DNA from: Paucihalobacter ruber | GTDB lineage: Bacteria > Bacteroidota > Bacteroidia > Flavobacteriales > Flavobacteriaceae | Assembly (NCBI RefSeq): GCF_006494535.1 | Contig: NZ_VHIQ01000007.1 | Coordinates: 186,001-250,000, forward strand | DNA: 64,000 nt | Direction of reading: 5' to 3' | Shown: in pieces, positions 60,702 through 64,000 of the stretch | Position numbering within the stretch: position 1 is the stretch's first letter | Layout of the letters: each line of letters begins with the position of its first letter | The notes under the pieces: generated by a model | Told to the model about the DNA's origin: nothing | Database searches by the model: none | What the model saw: the letters and a program-made list of their open reading frames with translations, nothing else | Made by a program: the position numbers and the translations under genes

Positions 60702-62462
60702 CTAGTGCGTTTCATTAACTATTTTAATACCATCGGTTATGAGGTGCGCAATTTTTGGCTGGTATTCTATATGATAATCTAAATATAAACGCGTCGTTGA
60801 TATTAATTTCTGGTGCTGTTTCGTATAAGCGAGTTCAAATAATTCTAATGTCAAAAGCCAGTCGTTTGGAAATTCTACTTTTAAGGTGTTCAACAGCTCT
60901 AATAATTCATCTTCAATAAGTTCTTTATTTCCATTTCTCAATTCCCTAATACGCTGATAAAGTCCTTCAAGCTTAAGAGTTGCCTTACTTTTGACGGCTT
61001 GATGCGTGTTGTAGTTAGAAACGTTATACAAATTTTCGAAAGAAAGAAAATCAGCACTACCCGCAAAAGCAGATATAATTGAAGACCCAACAGCCATATC
61101 AAAAGAGCCGTCTTCTGGTGAGTGCAGTATCTCACCTTTGTACATAACGGTACAATCTTCAAATAGAATTAATATTAGTTTTCCATTAATATTACGCAAT
61201 CCTGTTATGTTAAGACCTTCTACGGTAATACCACTTTCGTATTCAAAAGAAATGCGCTTTCCATCGTAGAAATTATAAGCTTTTAAATCTCGTGGTCCCA
61301 TATCTTCAATAGCTAGGTTAATACCCTTTAATTTCCCGATCGGCGAGCTAAAACCATTAGAATAACGGGCTATACCGTGTCCAATAAGCTCTTTTTCGCG
61401 GGAGGCTAAGGCTGTTGGACCTTCGGTTTTGAAGAATACCACATTATTGTCTTCGTCTTTAATTAATTGAATAAACTTGCCAGAAATTTGCAGACCTGTA
61501 TTTAGTTCAATAGTCCCAATTTTTTTGGAATCTATCAATTTTTGAAGTCCGCGCCAACCGCCGGTTCTAAGAGCCATGGTGTTTGCAAACTCTTCTAAAA
61601 CTTCCATAAGGTAAGAAAAATCTGGTGTCACGAATAGCTGAGGTTGCGGTTTCGTTATATCAAATTCGGTTTGCGCTGCTTTTACAGAATAGGGTATTTT
61701 TTTTACAGATTCAGAAAGACACCATTTACTTTCACCAATAGAGGATAGCAATCCTGCTCCATAGATTTTAGGGTTTTCAGGGGTGCCTATTAAGCCATAT
61801 TCTACTGTCCACCAATGTAAATTTCTAATCTGTGCCATTTCGGAAAGCTCAACTTTTTCAGCTTGCAATTGATTTACCTCATTTTCGGCTTGCACTAGCT
61901 CTTCTTCTGAACTAGAGGTAGATTCTTTTAAAATTGATAACTTTCTAACAGCTTCGTAAATGGCATTGTCATGAGCCGAAAGTATCGCTTTAGATCCAAT
62001 TTCGCCAAATCTCCTTAAATATTCGGCATAATCGGGATTAGCAATAATAGGAGCATGCCCGGCCGCTTCATGGATAATATCTGGTGCAGGGGTATATTCA
62101 ATATGTTCTAATTGACGAATATCTGATGCGATGACCAACACTTTGTACGCTTGGAATTCCATGAAGGCATTTGGTGGAATAAAACCATCAACAGCCACAG
62201 CTGCCCAGCCTATTTCTTTTAAAATACGATTCATTCCGTACATATTTGGAATGGTATCTATAGAAATTCCTGTCAACTCCAGCCCTTTTAAGTACATTTT
62301 GTGCGCAACTGTAGACAGATAGGAAATATTTTTTCTCATCACATATCGCCAAACTGCCTGATTAATGGGAGAATACAGGTTGTAATTTTGCGGCTTTATG
62401 AATTGTTTTAGGTGAGGAGGAAGTCTGTCAATTAAAGGATTGGACTCATATTCATGGCTCAT
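60702..62462 (-). CDS. Aromatic amino acid hydroxylase (phenylalanine 4-monooxygenase type)
   Basis: A 586-residue protein from the ATG at 62462 (MSHEYESNPLIDRLP). The iron ligands are H131 and H136 in HEAAGHAP and E221 in WWTVEYGLIG. The fold matches the pterin-dependent hydroxylases, but a coiled-coil insert (~175-212) and a C-terminal extension of ~270 residues of unknown fold make it twice the usual bacterial size. It should turn phenylalanine into tyrosine. It is divergent from a TetR gene that precedes paaE, fitting aromatic breakdown. Confidence 0.9.
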   Translation of the reverse strand: MSHEYESNPLIDRLPPHLKQFIKPQNYNLYSPINQAVWRYVMRKNISYLSTVAHKMYLKGLELTGISIDTIPNMYGMNRILKEIGWAAVAVDGFIPPNAFMEFQAYKVLVIASDIRQLEHIEYTPAPDIIHEAAGHAPIIANPDYAEYLRRFGEIGSKAILSAHDNAIYEAVRKLSILKESTSSSEEELVQAENEVNQLQAEKVELSEMAQIRNLHWWTVEYGLIGTPENPKIYGAGLLSSIGESKWCLSESVKKIPYSVKAAQTEFDITKPQPQLFVTPDFSYLMEVLEEFANTMALRTGGWRGLQKLIDSKKIGTIELNTGLQISGKFIQLIKDEDNNVVFFKTEGPTALASREKELIGHGIARYSNGFSSPIGKLKGINLAIEDMGPRDLKAYNFYDGKRISFEYESGITVEGLNITGLRNINGKLILILFEDCTVMYKGEILHSPEDGSFDMAVGSSIISAFAGSADFLSFENLYNVSNYNTHQAVKSKATLKLEGLYQRIRELRNGNKELIEDELLELLNTLKVEFPNDWLLTLELFELAYTKQHQKLISTTRLYLDYHIEYQPKIAHLITDGIKIVNETH

Positions 62463-62551
62463 AGTTAATTTTTTGAAAACAAAATTATTAAATGTTCTAT
62501 ACATTACGTTGGTAAATAAAGTATTTTAGGATTTTATATCTGTAAATAATT

Positions 62552-63121
62552 ATGATAAACCCAACTCGAAAAGAAGAAATCATAAAAATTGCTGGAAAAC
62601 TTTTTAAACAGAAAGGCTACAGCGCTGTTACCATGAGAGACCTAGCGCAAGAAATGGGTATTAAAGCGGCCAGCCTTTACAATCATATCAATTCGAAACA
62701 AGAAATTTTAGAATTAATTCTCATTCAAATAGCCCAAGAATTTACATCGGGTATGCAAAACATTTTAATTTCTGATAATACCAATGTTGAAAAATTGAAA
62801 AGTGTCGTTCTTTTACACGTTAAACTGGCTTCAGAAAATCCTGATGGTATGGCAGTGCTCAATAACGATTGGATGCATTTGGAAAATAAACGCGGATACT
62901 ATCTTCAACTTCGCAAGCAATACGAGGATAATCTAAAGACAATTATTACAAAAGGAATTGAACATAATGAAATTAAAAATATGAACCCCGATGTTGTAAT
63001 GTTTTCGTTACTATCAACCCTTAGGTATTTGTATGTTTGGATACCTAAAAAAGAAGATATTGATATTAACAACCTTACTTCGCAGTTAGTGGAAGTACTC
63101 ATTGGCGGAATTAACAAATAG
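62552..63121 (+). CDS. TetR-family regulator, probably of phenylacetate genes
   Basis: A 189-residue repressor. The N-terminal helix-turn-helix is typical (YSAVTMRDLAQEMGIKAASLYNHI), and an all-helical ligand domain follows. It lies 57 bp upstream of paaE. The gap between them holds a clean palindrome, ACTAACA-GT-TGTTAGT, which is a likely binding site. By analogy with PaaR-type repressors the inducer would be phenylacetyl-CoA; that is inferred from the neighbour only. Confidence 0.88.
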   Translation: MINPTRKEEIIKIAGKLFKQKGYSAVTMRDLAQEMGIKAASLYNHINSKQEILELILIQIAQEFTSGMQNILISDNTNVEKLKSVVLLHVKLASENPDGMAVLNNDWMHLENKRGYYLQLRKQYEDNLKTIITKGIEHNEIKNMNPDVVMFSLLSTLRYLYVWIPKKEDIDINNLTSQLVEVLIGGINK

Positions 63122-63137
63122 TTTACAAATAAATTTG

Positions 63138-63169
63138 TAATTTTGAATTCTAAACTAACAGTTGTTAGT
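63138..63169 (+). promoter_or_regulatory. paaE promoter and probable TetR operator
   Basis: TAATTTTG (63138-63145) fits the -7 element. ACTAACA (63154-63160) and TGTTAGT (63163-63169) are perfect 7-bp arms around GT, placed over the expected transcription start and 9 bp before the paaE ATG. A bound repressor here would block initiation. Confidence 0.68.
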
Positions 63170-63178
63170 ATTAAAGTT

Positions 63179-64000
63179 ATGGTACAATTTCATTCTATAA
63201 AAGTTGCGGATGTTTACAAAGACACCAAGGATACAACCGTGGTTACCTTTGATATCCCCGAGCATTTAAAATCTGATTTTAAATTTACACAGGGTCAGCA
63301 TTTAACCTTAAGAAAGGAAATAAACGGACAAGATGTTAGGCGTTCTTATTCGCTTTGCTCCAGTCCGTTAGACAATCAATGGCGTGTGGCAATTAAACAA
63401 ATTCCAGGCGGAATATTTTCGTCTTATGCCAATACAACTTTAAAATCGGGTGATGAATTGTTGGTGATGCCACCTTCAGGGAAATTTTCTGTCGATTTAG
63501 CACCAAACTTAGCCAAAAATTATATTGCTTTTGCTGCCGGTAGTGGAATTACACCAATGCTATCTATCATAAAAACGCATTTGTTAGCAGAGCCTAATGC
63601 AACATTTAAGCTATTTTACTTGAATAGAACTGTAAAATCAATTATATTTAAAGAAGAAATTGAGCAACTTAAAAATATATTTTTTGACAGGTTTGAGATA
63701 TTTTATTTTCTAACAAAAGAGCAAAGAGACATTCCTTTGTTTAACGGCAGATTTACAGAAGAAAAAATTAAAACCCTCAGCAAGCATTTTTTTGATGTAA
63801 ATGATGTAGACCATTGTTTTATTTGCGGGCCTAAGGATATGATCTTTATGATTAGTGAGACTTTACAAGCTATGGGCTTGTGTAAAGATAACATTCATTT
63901 TGAACTGTTTTTTGCGGGAGATGTGCCTGTCGTTAAAACGGCTACAAAGGAAGTGTCAACCATAAAAGCCAATGGTATTCCTGTAACCATCATTGATGGC
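63179..64000 (+). CDS. paaE: Phenylacetyl-CoA epoxidase reductase subunit PaaE (3' partial)
   Basis: The first 274 codons of a gene that runs off the window. A FAD-binding domain comes first (FTQGQHLTL, VRRSYSLCSSP), then the NAD(P)-binding domain (AAGSGITPMLSI, CFICGPKDMI). A linker leads to a 2Fe-2S domain that would lie beyond the end. It passes electrons from NADPH to the phenylacetyl-CoA epoxidase. Other paa genes are expected just downstream. A TetR regulator and operator precede it. Confidence 0.88.
   Translation, partial: MVQFHSIKVADVYKDTKDTTVVTFDIPEHLKSDFKFTQGQHLTLRKEINGQDVRRSYSLCSSPLDNQWRVAIKQIPGGIFSSYANTTLKSGDELLVMPPSGKFSVDLAPNLAKNYIAFAAGSGITPMLSIIKTHLLAEPNATFKLFYLNRTVKSIIFKEEIEQLKNIFFDRFEIFYFLTKEQRDIPLFNGRFTEEKIKTLSKHFFDVNDVDHCFICGPKDMIFMISETLQAMGLCKDNIHFELFFAGDVPVVKTATKEVSTIKANGIPVTIIDG

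Noticed and set aside
1-64000. CRISPR array
   Set aside because: No regularly spaced short repeats with unique spacers and no cas genes were found; the only direct repeats are those reported.

Overview
This window comes from a Flavobacteriaceae bacterium (Bacteroidota). The evidence is the gliding genes gldA, gldB and gldC, a flavobacterial FtsZ C-terminus, methionine synthase split into two proteins, AT-rich DNA with few Shine-Dalgarno sites, and repeated promoters of the Bacteroidota form TTTG/TTG-N19-22-TAnnTTTG. No species is claimed.

Layout. 1-1225 is chromosome: the end of ftsZ, a YqeY-like gene and tRNA-Arg(UCG). 1213-19336 is an integrative element of about 18 kb inserted in the 3' end of that tRNA and bounded by a 15-bp direct repeat. 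Its left half holds a divergent pair of small genes, a serine recombinase, a lipoprotein, a two-gene cassette (tail-anchored coiled-coil protein plus a nuclease-like membrane protein), a structured noncoding stretch and a ribbon-helix-helix protein. Its centre is a tightly overlapped minus-strand operon: HTH regulator, hsdR, hsdS, a PrrC-like anticodon nuclease, hsdM and an unknown gene. Its right end holds a VirE_N/DUF3987 protein, an excisionase-like protein, an unknown protein and the tyrosine integrase. Paired TGTGTCA repeats near both ends look like integrase arm sites.

19337-64000 is chromosome. The tRNA's displaced terminator and compound palindromic repeats come first, then an L,D-transpeptidase, metK behind a SAM-II-type riboswitch, and glnB-amt. 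A SAM-I riboswitch leads the methionine operon metY, metX, hom, a second sulfhydrylase, metH in two parts and metF. An aromatic-rich leader peptide with a terminator and antiterminator precedes pheA, an aminotransferase, tyrA and DAHP synthase-chorismate mutase. Housekeeping genes follow (rsgA, dtd, mazG-like, aroA, queA, rlmN, prenyl synthase, ECF sigma/anti-sigma, dnaG, nadE, gldBC). The window ends with a phenylalanine hydroxylase, a TetR regulator and the start of paaE, which suggests aromatic catabolism.

The most notable items are the anticodon nuclease inside the restriction operon, the uncharacterised coiled-coil plus nuclease cassette, the attenuator of the aromatic operon, and two different SAM riboswitch classes within about 2 kb. 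All family assignments were made by eye from motifs; no database search was run.
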